Below, piece by piece: positions 1-7,961 of a DNA stretch of 64,000 nt. The notes beneath the pieces are model-generated. The model saw only the letters and a program-made list of their open reading frames with translations. It did no database searches and was not told the origin of the DNA. Source of the DNA: JBBDYG01 sp040901765 (lineage in GTDB: Bacteria > Planctomycetota > Planctomycetia > Pirellulales > Lacipirellulaceae). The stretch is from the NCBI GenBank assembly GCA_040901765.1, contig JBBDYG010000040.1:62001-126000 (forward strand), in the 5' to 3' direction. How positions within the stretch are numbered: position 1 is the stretch's first letter; each line of letters begins with the position of its first letter. The translations under genes were made by a program, and so were the position numbers.

Positions 1-2
1 TG

Positions 3-668
3 CTCGTGGCCGACAACCCGCTCTATCCCAAGGCGAAAGACTTCGTCACCGCGAAGGCCAGCAAAAAAGTGAACGTGAGCAAGATATTCTCCAGGGTGCC
101 TGGCCCCGAATCGTCTCACACCATTCTGGCCGGCTCGTGGGACCACCAGGCGATGAAATTCGATAAACGGGTGAACTGGAATCTGCACGGCATTGCCGTC
201 GTCAATGCCACGACCGGCAAAGTGCAGGGCGCGTTGGCATCAGTCGACAACTTCGGCAGCAAGCTCCAAGATCTGGCTGGCCAGGCTCTGGCGGATGCGG
301 CTTCCGATCTGGTTTCCAAGGGTGCTGGCGGAGGCGGCGGAAACATTGAAAACCTCGGCTCCGCGCCGAAGGGCGACTCGACCGCTGCCGACGACGCTAC
401 AGCCCAAACGCAACAGCAAAAAAACGATACCAAAGTTCAACTCACCGCGGAAAAAAACCGCATCGAAGGCGAAATCCGCCAAGCCGATCGTGAAATCGAA
501 GCACTGAGAGAGAAACAGAATAAGAACAGCGAAACGGTGGACGAAGCCGTTGACAAGGTGCTGGAAGCGGCCCAAGTCAAGCGCCAGATCGAACTCTTGG
601 AATACACGAAAGAACGACTGAACTCTGATCTGAACGACGTGAAAGCCGAACTAAAAGCAACGGGCTGA
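3..668 (+). CDS. Unrecognised protein with C-terminal coiled coil, 5' end possibly outside window
   Basis: The frame is open from the first bases of the window, so the GTG at 6 may be an internal codon and the gene may begin upstream. The visible 220 residues have a globular N-terminal half, a glycine-rich linker near residues 105-115 (GAGGGGGN), and a charged heptad-like region from about residue 135 to the end (repeated E/K/R/Q with L/I spacing) that should form a coiled coil. I recognise no family. The gene lies 62 bp before a cpaB-like gene in the same direction, so it may belong to the Tad pilus locus; a structural or regulatory role there is inference only. Confidence 0.6.
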   Translation, partial: LVADNPLYPKAKDFVTAKASKKVNVSKIFSRVPGPESSHTILAGSWDHQAMKFDKRVNWNLHGIAVVNATTGKVQGALASVDNFGSKLQDLAGQALADAASDLVSKGAGGGGGNIENLGSAPKGDSTAADDATAQTQQQKNDTKVQLTAEKNRIEGEIRQADREIEALREKQNKNSETVDEAVDKVLEAAQVKRQIELLEYTKERLNSDLNDVKAELKATG

Positions 669-730
669 TTTATTTTTCCAACACTGTCTGACCCCGACAG
701 TATCGGGGAATTACCACGAGGAGCGATTCC

Positions 731-1417
731 ATGAGCCATTTCTCCAAACTTTCGCTGGCCGTCGGCCTCGCCATATTTGCCGCGGTGCTCAATGCCATGT
801 GGCTGAGCGCCAAACAACAGCCGCCGCTGTTTGTCGCCGCGGCTGGCGACATGCCCATGGGGTCCGAAATAACCGACGAGATGCTGCTCGCAATGCCCGT
901 GCCGGGTAATGTCGAAACGCTCCGCGCGTCGCTCGTGCCTTACGGAAATCGAGCGATTCTGCTCGGCCAAATGACTTCACGCCACTATGTTGCCGGCGAC
1001 GTGTTCTTTCAACGCGACGTGCAAGCTCCCCGCGACGCGGCCAAGTTTGAAGTTCTCGGCCCGTTCAAGTTGATCAGCGTCGGAGAGCGCTTCAAGCAGC
1101 CGGAAAACACGGAAGACGAAGGTCAACTCAGTGGGAGCGGCAACAACATAACCATCGCCGTCAGCGCGGACTTCGACGAGCGGACTCGGCGATTGCTCGA
1201 AATCGTCGACCCGAACCGAGAGTCTCGCAACAGCCAGAAGTCGGCGAAGATCGTGGCCGTCCAGATTCTGCCTGCGGACCAACAGTCCCCCGAGATCGCC
1301 AAGGAAGCAAACGTCGTTTATCAAACCGTGTCCCTCGACGGAATCGAAAGTGTTCCCCGCGTCCTGTTAGCGGGCGAAGTCATTCGGTTTGTGATTCCGG
1401 TAAGTGACGCACTGTAA
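731..1417 (+). CDS. cpaB: CpaB/RcpC-like Flp pilus assembly protein (SAF domain)
   Basis: The 228-residue protein has an N-terminal membrane anchor (about residues 5-27), then a SAF-type segment in which VAAAGDMPMGSEITDEML and VAGDVFFQRDV resemble the two ends of the beta-clip fold of CpaB/RcpC/FlgA proteins. CpaB proteins act in the periplasm and are thought to link the Tad secretin to the inner machinery. A GAGGAG ribosome-binding site lies about 7 bases before the ATG. It precedes the CpaF ATPase gene by 94 bp, the usual Tad gene order. Family assignment is by motif and context; the symbol is a family name. Confidence 0.75.
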   Translation: MSHFSKLSLAVGLAIFAAVLNAMWLSAKQQPPLFVAAAGDMPMGSEITDEMLLAMPVPGNVETLRASLVPYGNRAILLGQMTSRHYVAGDVFFQRDVQAPRDAAKFEVLGPFKLISVGERFKQPENTEDEGQLSGSGNNITIAVSADFDERTRRLLEIVDPNRESRNSQKSAKIVAVQILPADQQSPEIAKEANVVYQTVSLDGIESVPRVLLAGEVIRFVIPVSDAL

Positions 1418-1467
1418 TTAAAGGCTGTCGGCTAACGGCTATCAGCCAGAACACAAAGTCGGGATTC

Positions 1468-1511
1468 GGCCGCTTACCACTCACCTACTCACCACTCACT
1501 CACCAACTCCC
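1468..1511 (+). repeat. CACTCACCTACTCACC-type low-complexity repeat before cpaF
   Basis: Degenerate short repeats of the form CACTCA / CCTACTCA lie directly before the cpaF start codon. The same motif recurs as an exact 8-base tandem array and its inverted copy between tadC and the FHA gene at 11905-12000. No other function is visible. Confidence 0.5.
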
Positions 1512-3419
1512 ATGAAAATCTGGTACAACAACATCATCGATTCCGAGCGCCACGTGGTCGAGGTCCAGGGAGACCGCATCCGCATCGGACGATCGACAAC
1601 CAATGAAATCGTTCTCGACAGCCCGTGCATCGCCGACGAAGCGGCGGTCCTCTATCGCCGCAACACCGGCTGGGAGCTTGTCGCCCTGGGCATGAACGGC
1701 GTCACGATCGGCGAACAGAAGCTCTTTGGCGGCGAGCGGTGCGATATCCGCACCAGCCAGACCATCTCGCTGTTTCCCTTCACGCTCACGCTCGACCTGC
1801 CCAAGGCCGCGGAAACCACGCGGGAACATCAGCGACTGCTGCTCGACGAGCGGATGTCAGCCCTCATTCGCGACATTCATATCGAACTCCTGCGGCGGAT
1901 GGACCTGTCGGGCGACGCGGCCGCCGCGCTGTCGGGCGACGACGAGTACTTGCTGCGACTCGAGCGAACGCTCGACAACATCGCCCGCACCCGCGAGGAA
2001 TTAACCAGCAATAACTCGCCTCTCCTAGCTCACATCGCAGGCTACGGCCTCCGAGACCGGCTGCTGGCGAATCTGACCTCCGAACCAACCAAGCGCAACG
2101 ATACCGGCCTCTACACCGATCGGCACTGGAGCCGGCTCGTTTCGGCAGTGCCCGAGCGGGAAACCGAAGTCGATTCGACTGCGGCGTATGTCGAGAAACT
2201 GATTCTTCCAAACAAGGAGAGCGGCGTCACCGAGCGCGTGGATGCTGTTGAACAAAAGTTCTGGCCCGCGTGGGAATCGATCGGCGACCGCATTCACGAA
2301 GGTTTCAAAACCTACCTCGCGCTGCGTCATCTCAAGAAAGAACTCAAAGACATCGTGTTTGGCTATGGGCCGCTCGAAGACCTGCTGCGCCTGCCGAGCG
2401 TGTCGGAGATCATGGTCGTCGACCGCAATCACATCTACATCGAGCGCCGGGGAAACCTGCAGAATTCTGGCCGCCGGTTCATATCCGACGCCGTGATCGA
2501 GTCGATCATTCAGCGGATCGTTGCCAACGTCGGCCGCCGCATCGACCGCTCGCAGCCGCTGGTGGACGCCCGCCTGGCTGATGGCAGCCGCGTGAACGCC
2601 GTGATCGCGCCGCTGGCCGTCAGCGGGCCGACGCTCACGATTCGCAAATTCCCCGAGCGGAAGATGATCGTTGACGACCTGATCGCCAAAGGGGCCATGA
2701 CCCGCACCGCGGCCGAGTTCCTGCGGGCGGCGGTTCTGGGTCGCAAGAATATCCTCATTTCCGGCGGCACGGGCACCGGCAAAACGACGCTGCTCAACTG
2801 CCTTAGCGATTTCATTCCCGATAAGGAACGGATCGTAACCGTCGAAGACACGGCGGAACTACAGCTTGCGAAGGAACACGTCGTGCGACTCGAAACCAAG
2901 AGCGCCAACATCGAAGGCGCCGGCGAGTACACGATTCGCGATCTGGTAAAGAACGCGCTGCGCATGCGGCCCGACCGAATCGTCGTCGGCGAATGCCGCG
3001 GCCCCGAGGCGCTCGACATGCTGCAAGCGATGAACACCGGCCACGACGGCTCGCTAACCACGATTCACGCCAACAATTCGAACGACGTGATCCTCCGTCT
3101 CGAAGTGCTGGTACAAATGGCCGCCGATCTGCCGGTCGAATCGATCCGGCAGCAAATCGCTTCAGCCGTGGACGTGGTCGTGCAACTCAAGCGACTTCGC
3201 GACGGCCGGCGTTGCGTCAGCCAGATCACCGAAATCACCGGCATCAACCCCTCGACCGGCAAGCTGGAAATGCGCGACCTGTTCCTGCTCGACGACCCCG
3301 AAGCCGCCGGCGCCCAGCTCGAACCAACCGGCCGGCTGCCGTCGTTCATCGGAGACTTGATCTCCTCCGGCATGCTCAACCTGAAGACGTTCTACGCGGA
3401 CCAGGCAGTTGCGGCGTAG
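1512..3419 (+). CDS. cpaF: FHA-domain CpaF/TadA-type secretion ATPase
   Basis: The 635-residue protein is a fusion. Residues about 1-100 form an FHA-like domain (IRIGRSTTNEIVLDSP), and the rest is a CpaF/TadA ATPase that powers Tad pilus assembly at the inner membrane. Visible ATPase features are the GYGPLEDLL N-domain signature, Walker A GGTGTGKT at residues 418-425, the RPDRIVVGECRG Asp/Glu region, and the HDGSLTTIHAN histidine box. An N-terminal FHA domain is an addition to the canonical CpaF and suggests phospho-threonine sensing or scaffolding (inference). The stop codon lies inside the left arm of a REP-like palindrome, and the last 150 coding bases are duplicated at 4377-4528. Confidence 0.92.
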   Translation: MKIWYNNIIDSERHVVEVQGDRIRIGRSTTNEIVLDSPCIADEAAVLYRRNTGWELVALGMNGVTIGEQKLFGGERCDIRTSQTISLFPFTLTLDLPKAAETTREHQRLLLDERMSALIRDIHIELLRRMDLSGDAAAALSGDDEYLLRLERTLDNIARTREELTSNNSPLLAHIAGYGLRDRLLANLTSEPTKRNDTGLYTDRHWSRLVSAVPERETEVDSTAAYVEKLILPNKESGVTERVDAVEQKFWPAWESIGDRIHEGFKTYLALRHLKKELKDIVFGYGPLEDLLRLPSVSEIMVVDRNHIYIERRGNLQNSGRRFISDAVIESIIQRIVANVGRRIDRSQPLVDARLADGSRVNAVIAPLAVSGPTLTIRKFPERKMIVDDLIAKGAMTRTAAEFLRAAVLGRKNILISGGTGTGKTTLLNCLSDFIPDKERIVTVEDTAELQLAKEHVVRLETKSANIEGAGEYTIRDLVKNALRMRPDRIVVGECRGPEALDMLQAMNTGHDGSLTTIHANNSNDVILRLEVLVQMAADLPVESIRQQIASAVDVVVQLKRLRDGRRCVSQITEITGINPSTGKLEMRDLFLLDDPEAAGAQLEPTGRLPSFIGDLISSGMLNLKTFYADQAVAA

Positions 3420-3436
3420 GTCAGGCTGTGCCTGAC
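3267..3436. repeat. Direct repeat copy 1 (cpaF 3' end plus REP arm)
   Basis: This 170-bp segment matches 4377-4546 with nine substitutions and no gaps, about 95% identity. It covers the last 50 codons of cpaF, its stop codon, and the first REP arm. All nine differences fall at synonymous third positions of the cpaF frame. Confidence 0.93.
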
Positions 3437-3524
3437 GGCCGCTAGACCTCAACTTGACGATGGACATCGCGGAGCCTGAGTTGTTCGTGAGCTAATTTGA
3501 ATCGTCAGACGCAGCCTGACCTAC
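3416..3524. repeat. REP-like palindrome, family A, copy 1
   Basis: A 21-base arm starting GTAGGTCAGG at 3416-3436 pairs with 3504-3524, with two mismatches, across a 67-base loop. The same arm recurs at 4526 and 9495. Each arm also contains a short self-palindrome (CAGGC-TGT-GCCTG). Confidence 0.85.
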
Positions 3525-3562
3525 GGCTCTGCATTAACGTGGCCGAACACCAAGGTCACGCC

Positions 3563-3920
3563 TTATGCGCGAAGTGGCAAAAAAACTACCATTTTGTCTC
3601 GAAGATCTTGATCCGACATACACTCCGCAATCATGGCAATGTCGTTGATCGTTGCGCCGATCGATTGTTCATTTGTCGTGACGATCAAGCTTGGCATCGG
3701 CTCGCCTGCGGCGACGCGATCATCGGCAAATCCGACCATCGTATTCCGGTCGTTGGTGATTAACACGCGGGACTCTGCCGCGGCCCAGACCAAAACTTCG
3801 TGGTCTGGCGTTCCGTCCGGCAAGGCGTCTTGAGAACGCACCATTTAATTCCGGTAGACGACGCCGCAGGCCGCGGATCATCGCGCCGTGAACATCGGCG
3901 TCACTTGCCAATCGGAGCAT
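3563..3920 (-). pseudogene. DUF5615 PIN-like toxin, frameshifted
   Basis: Two overlapping minus-strand frames give one DUF5615-type protein. The N-terminus (MLRLASDADVHGAMIRGLRRR) lies in one frame from 3920. The rest (VRSQDALPDGTPDHEVLVWA...VLITNDRNTMVGFA) lies in another from about 3844. The frames meet near 3845, consistent with a 2-base deletion. DUF5615 proteins are PIN-like nucleases paired with DUF433 antitoxins, and the conserved acidic ITNDRNT core is present. The start overlaps the antitoxin stop by about 20 bases, normal for these pairs. Either the toxin is inactivated, leaving a solitary antitoxin, or the base count is a sequencing error. Confidence 0.72.
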
Positions 3921-4281
3921 GGGCCGCTTCCCTGGCCGCGCGTCGAGCGATTAACTCATCGCGTGAAATCGGAGGCCTTTCAGATTCAATTTGCGCCCGT
4001 AGGGCGGCGGCTTCCTCTTTTCTCCGCATTAGATACGCCGTTACATCGGTGAGGTGCCGAAGGTAGTAGGCGACCGCCAAGTGGACGTCCGCCAGCACCA
4101 ACGTGTCGTAGGCTTGGACCATGTCCTCGGGCGACAAGCCATTTTCATACTGCTCGACAATCAGATCGAGCGTGATGCGACTGCTGCCAATGCGCACGAC
4201 GCCCCCTTCTTCCAATCGGAACGGGAGAGGTTCACCGTTGAGGGGCAGCAACTCGTTTAGCTCACGCGCGTCCATTGTCAT
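3901..4281 (-). CDS. DUF433-family antitoxin
   Basis: The 126-residue protein contains the DUF433 winged-helix-like core (VVRIGSSRITLDLIVEQYENGLSPEDMVQAYDTLVLADVHLAVAYYL) at about residues 28-75, followed by a charged C-terminal helix. DUF433 proteins are DNA-binding antitoxins of DUF5615 toxins. Two starts are possible (ATG at 4281 and 4275); GGAG lies upstream. The gene overlaps the downstream toxin reading frame, so the two are co-transcribed and probably coupled. The pair sits between two copies of the cpaF 3' end. Confidence 0.8.
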   Translation of the reverse strand: MTMDARELNELLPLNGEPLPFRLEEGGVVRIGSSRITLDLIVEQYENGLSPEDMVQAYDTLVLADVHLAVAYYLRHLTDVTAYLMRRKEEAAALRAQIESERPPISRDELIARRAAREAAHAPIGK

Positions 4282-4376
4282 TGCTCCACGAAATCCGCGG
4301 CGACTTCACAAGCGTCACTATTGACAGTGTACACCACCACGGCTGATGGCGGCTACCGGAAATCCTAGCGGCAGTT

Positions 4377-4546
4377 GAAATGCGCGACCTGTTCCTGCTC
4401 GACGACCCCGAAGCCGCCGGCGCGCAACTAGAACCAACCGGCCGGCTGCCCTCCTTCATCGGAGACTTGATCTCGTCGGGCATGCTGAACCTGAAGACGT
4501 TCTACGCGGACCAGGCAGTTGCCGCGTAGGTCAGGCTGTGCCTGAC
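4377..4546. repeat. Direct repeat copy 2: detached cpaF 3' end
   Basis: This second copy of the terminal 170 bp of cpaF encodes the same 50 C-terminal residues and stop codon but has no gene upstream to join. Its nine differences from 3267-3436 are all synonymous. The bases before 4377 do not resemble cpaF, so the boundary is sharp. Confidence 0.93.
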
Positions 4547-4583
4547 TCGCGTCAAGTCGATTGTCAGGCACAGCCTGACCTAC
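4526..4583. repeat. REP-like palindrome, family A, copy 2
   Basis: Perfect 21-base inverted arms lie at 4526-4546 and 4563-4583 with a 16-base loop. The right arm overlaps the stop codon of the convergent PEP-CTERM gene, so it may also serve as a transcription terminator hairpin. No T-run follows on either side. Confidence 0.9.
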
Positions 4584-6100
4584 GACTCGCTGCGGCGGCG
4601 GGCGAGGCCCGCCATGCCAACCAGCGCCAATCCAACCAGAGCGAACGCGCTCGGTTCCGGAACAAACACTGTGACCAGGTTCGATTGCGCCAGCGCCGCG
4701 CCGGCGCCGGACTGCGAATTGAACACGACAACGCTGCCCGCAGTCAGCACGGGTAGCGCATTTGCCACATCCGACCATGTTCCCGTGGCGACCAAGAGCG
4801 GGGATCCCCAATCGGCTTGCGTCGTCGGCGCTCCCGCGGTGATGCCCTCCTCCGCGAAGCTGCTGTTTTCTAGACCGAAGCCGTGAATCAAATGGGGCGT
4901 GGGAGTAGCTGTGTCCTGGCTGCCAGTAACGGTGATGGGATTTCCCGGCGCGTTGTTCACATCATTCGGTGAGCGGAACAACGTGAAACCAGCGTCGCCC
5001 ACCTCTGCGGCTGCATTCGACGCGCCGTCTGAACCAGGCGCCACGTGCGACAGCGTTGTGACATTACCCAGCGTGAACTGGTAAGACGCGATACCGGCGC
5101 TGTCGGGAGTCGGATCGCCCTGGAGCGTTACCGAAAAAGTGCCATCCGGACGGATTTTCAAAGTTGTCGTCACAATCGCGGATGACGTGGAGTCAGCCAA
5201 CTCGCCGAGGACGTTCGAGTCGCCGGCGGCTGAGAAAGCTTTTTCGACCGAGGAGGAGTTATCCAACCCGGCGACGAACATCGAGGCACCGGCGGCCGAT
5301 ACGGTGGGAACCGCGTTCAGCGAGTTGTTCGAGCCACCCGCCTGATTGAAGTTTTCCTCAAGAATCTCAAAGTCGGAAATGTCAGTGGTACCGCTGCCGT
5401 CGAAATCACCAGTCGTCCAGTTCTGGCCAGGTTGATGGAAATTCACCTGCTGAATCTGAAAGTCAGTGAAGTCGGTAACTCCACTGAGATCGGCGTCACC
5501 CGCCTTCACGGTCCGGTTGGCATTGCCGGGGGCGAAGTCGAAAGTGTCGTTGGTTGAGTTTGGGTCGTTCTGGGCGATGAGGCTCTGGCCGCTCAGCGCG
5601 AGTGTGGAGGTCAGGCCGGTCGTAGTCGACGGACCCTTCGTGGTGACTGTCAAAATCGGCTTGCTGCCGCCACTCAAGAAGTAAGTGGTGCCCAAGGCGG
5701 CGTAGATCTGGTCGTTGGCTTGGCTTGCTTGCAGACCGACAGGCCTAAGGTTCTCCAGCGGGCCAGGGTTAAGATCGGTGAGAGTTTCCCAACCAAAAAT
5801 CACGCTGCCGGGATTCAGATTATCGATATTAGCGGTGATGACAGCCGGCGTGTCATTCACAAAGTTGGTGCCGGCCGGCTTGCCGCTCGCAGTGAAGCCC
5901 AGCTCCACGGCGATGGAGCCGCCGGTCCCGTTGGGTGGATTGTTCTGAAAGAAAGCCGTGTCGGGCGTAACCCCCACGATCCAAATCCAGTTACCGTTGG
6001 AATCAAGACCAACATTAGTAATCTGAAGTGTAGGCACAGCCAGTGCGGGACTGGCGAACATCGCGCACAGTGCGACGCAGACAACGTTTTTCCAAGACAT
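4580..6100 (-). CDS. PEP-CTERM protein with dockerin-like repeats
   Basis: The 506-residue secreted protein begins with a signal peptide (about residues 1-21, cleaved after ALA). In the middle it has two calcium-loop, dockerin-like repeats (DADLSGVTDFTDFQ and DFDGSGTTDISDFE, around residues 200-245). It ends with a PEP-CTERM sorting signal: VPEPSAFALVGLALVGMAG followed by RRR. Such proteins are processed by exosortase and retained at or beyond the cell surface. GGAGAAA precedes the ATG. The gene faces away from the neighbouring pilus genes and sits in the accessory block between cpaF and tadB, so it is probably cargo rather than a pilus part. Confidence 0.88.
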   Translation of the reverse strand: MSWKNVVCVALCAMFASPALAVPTLQITNVGLDSNGNWIWIVGVTPDTAFFQNNPPNGTGGSIAVELGFTASGKPAGTNFVNDTPAVITANIDNLNPGSVIFGWETLTDLNPGPLENLRPVGLQASQANDQIYAALGTTYFLSGGSKPILTVTTKGPSTTTGLTSTLALSGQSLIAQNDPNSTNDTFDFAPGNANRTVKAGDADLSGVTDFTDFQIQQVNFHQPGQNWTTGDFDGSGTTDISDFEILEENFNQAGGSNNSLNAVPTVSAAGASMFVAGLDNSSSVEKAFSAAGDSNVLGELADSTSSAIVTTTLKIRPDGTFSVTLQGDPTPDSAGIASYQFTLGNVTTLSHVAPGSDGASNAAAEVGDAGFTLFRSPNDVNNAPGNPITVTGSQDTATPTPHLIHGFGLENSSFAEEGITAGAPTTQADWGSPLLVATGTWSDVANALPVLTAGSVVVFNSQSGAGAALAQSNLVTVFVPEPSAFALVGLALVGMAGLARRRSES

Positions 6101-6441
6101 TAGCTTTTCTCCACACTTTCAAAGAAGGAATCAAACCAGAGTTGCCGGGCGATCGGAGTTTATCAATGAACGGAAAACTTTGCTCGAACGCACTTTGGTG
6201 CATCGTCCAAAAAGAGAATCCCAACAAACGAGCACCATTCCCTTGCCCATCATGCCCGAGACCGCCGTGAATGGCAAGCAGGGGCGTCAAATACGTAGGT
6301 GGTAAAGGCTTGGATTCTTGGGTGTTCCCATGGTGCCTGGAGTCTTCGGCTGGCACCCGCGCCCTCAACCACCCCTCATCGTTTTCACGTGTCGCCACTC
6401 CAAGCCGGAGGCTTGGCAGCCATTTAGCCGATGGCGCGCGC

Positions 6442-6493
6442 GGGTGCCACTGGCTGTGCCAGTGCGAATTCACTGGCGGAGCCAGTGGCACCC
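6442..6493. repeat. REP-like palindrome, family B, copy 1
   Basis: A 23-base arm at 6442-6464 (GGGTGCCACTGGCTGTGCCA...) pairs with 6471-6493, with two mismatches, around a six-base loop. Each arm also folds on its own (CACTGGC/GCCAGTG). A second copy lies at 32981-33045. Confidence 0.85.
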
Positions 6494-6597
6494 GTCACGC
6501 AGGCGACAATCGTCTCGCAGAATTGGCGACCCGCCCCGATCCTGCTATCATCGCACCCAGAACGGACTCTCACTTCTCGCAGCACCGGCGGCCAGAT

Positions 6598-6972
6598 ATG
6601 CCTTTCACGCACCAATTCAAGCCGAGCCATAAGGAAATCAAGCGCTACTACGAAGAGCTGGCCGGCTATGCCACGCACGAAGTCGCCCACGAAGGCGCGA
6701 CCAGCACCGCTTTCCAAACGCTGCTCGCCGCCACCTGCAAGAAAGCCGACTGGCATCTCGTCCCCCAACTCGCCACCAAAATCCGCGGCAAGAACGTCCG
6801 CCCCGACGGCACCCTCCGCGACGAGTTCAACCTCCACCGCGGCTACTGGGAAGCCAAAGATTCCAGCGACAAGCTCGACGTAGAAATCCGCAAGAAGATC
6901 GCGCAAGGCTACCCTCTCTCCAACACCATTTTCGATTGGATGACCACAAAGCGACGGCTGGTTAAGCTCTGA
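6598..6972 (+). pseudogene. Type ISP-like R-M enzyme, N-terminal relic
   Basis: The 124-residue frame reads as the N-terminal nuclease region of large single-chain restriction-modification enzymes of the Type ISP-like group: FKPSHKEIKRYYEELAGYATHEVAHEG, RPDGTLRDEFNLHRGYWEAKD and KKIAQGYPLSNTIF. The EAK in RGYWEAKD fits the PD-(D/E)XK nuclease core. Similarity stops after residue 112 (IF), near 6935, and a short unrelated tail runs to the stop. The matching C-terminal end lies at 9220-9498 with another R-M pair in between. The family match is from memory of conserved segments and should be checked by search. Confidence 0.78.
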
Positions 6973-7130
6973 CTTAGCGGGGGCAATGGCCGTGAACGTA
7001 ATCATTTGGTACGCTAACCGTTGTCAATGGAGCGGTGAAGCCAAGCTGCCACCGCTGTTTGCAATGACTCTTAGGAACAAATGTCCTTGTCAGAAACGGT
7101 CGAGCAAGGCACACCTTCGAGAGTACCATC

Positions 7131-7961
7131 ATGGCGTCGGCAAGCGGAGGTGACTCAGAGGATCGCTATCTCGCCATCGTCGTACAGCCGATTCAGGTTT
7201 GCGCACATTACCGGCCTAAGTTTGGACAGGGAGCTAAGGGGGGCGGATTATCGCTCTCGCAGTTCCAATCTGTTTATCAAGCCGATCCGTTCTATAGCTG
7301 GTTCGGTCTCGACAATCCGCTGATGTATGCCGCCCATAAGGCTGCAGGCGGTATGACTAGCGTTTACCGGCAAATTGGTATTGGCTGCGAAAGGCTGTTC
7401 CGCACGATTCTAAAGGACTCATTCGAACTAAGCGACGAAGACGTTGTTTGGTCCTACGATATCGCGCTCGATTCGGGCAAGACACGAACGCTTTCTCTCG
7501 ATGGTCGTGTTCCGCTCGATAAGATCGGCGATCGTGCAAAACGTGCCGTGTTTCATGATTGGATGAAGAAAAGCGCAGAGACGATTGGCGTCGACCGTAG
7601 AATCTTCAAGACACTTAACGGCACGGTCTTTGAAGTCCGGCAAGGTTATAAGAGCAAAGACTCAAAGCGTCAAAATGCCGACATCGCAAATGCGGCAAGC
7701 GCGTATACGAAGGCGTACCTGCCGTGCGCCGCAATTCTTTCTGCGCAGATTGACGGCGACATCTTGCTCCGATACAGAGTTGCAAAGTGGGCTATCGTCA
7801 CGGGCATTGTTGGCGAGGGTGACCCGTTGACCTCTACTTACGATTTTATGCGCGAGGTGGTCGGATACGATCTCGCGGCATTCTTTCAGCGAAACACCAA
7901 GAAACTAAAGAATGAAATCGACGCGGTGCTTAAAGCTTTGCTCGCCCCGGAGACGACATGA
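7131..7961 (+). CDS. Probable type II restriction endonuclease
   Basis: The 276-residue cytoplasmic protein overlaps the following methyltransferase gene by four bases (ATGA), the usual layout of a coupled restriction pair. A plausible nuclease core is SLDGRVPLD followed by TVFEVRQGYKSKDSKRQNAD, a charged E-x-R/K segment as in PD-(D/E)XK enzymes. Its recognition site and subfamily are not evident to me. The gene and its partner look more A+T-rich than the pilus genes around them, which suggests transfer. The ATG at 7131 is chosen because it gives a complete protein; no strong ribosome-binding site is present. Confidence 0.65.
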   Translation: MASASGGDSEDRYLAIVVQPIQVCAHYRPKFGQGAKGGGLSLSQFQSVYQADPFYSWFGLDNPLMYAAHKAAGGMTSVYRQIGIGCERLFRTILKDSFELSDEDVVWSYDIALDSGKTRTLSLDGRVPLDKIGDRAKRAVFHDWMKKSAETIGVDRRIFKTLNGTVFEVRQGYKSKDSKRQNADIANAASAYTKAYLPCAAILSAQIDGDILLRYRVAKWAIVTGIVGEGDPLTSTYDFMREVVGYDLAAFFQRNTKKLKNEIDAVLKALLAPETT

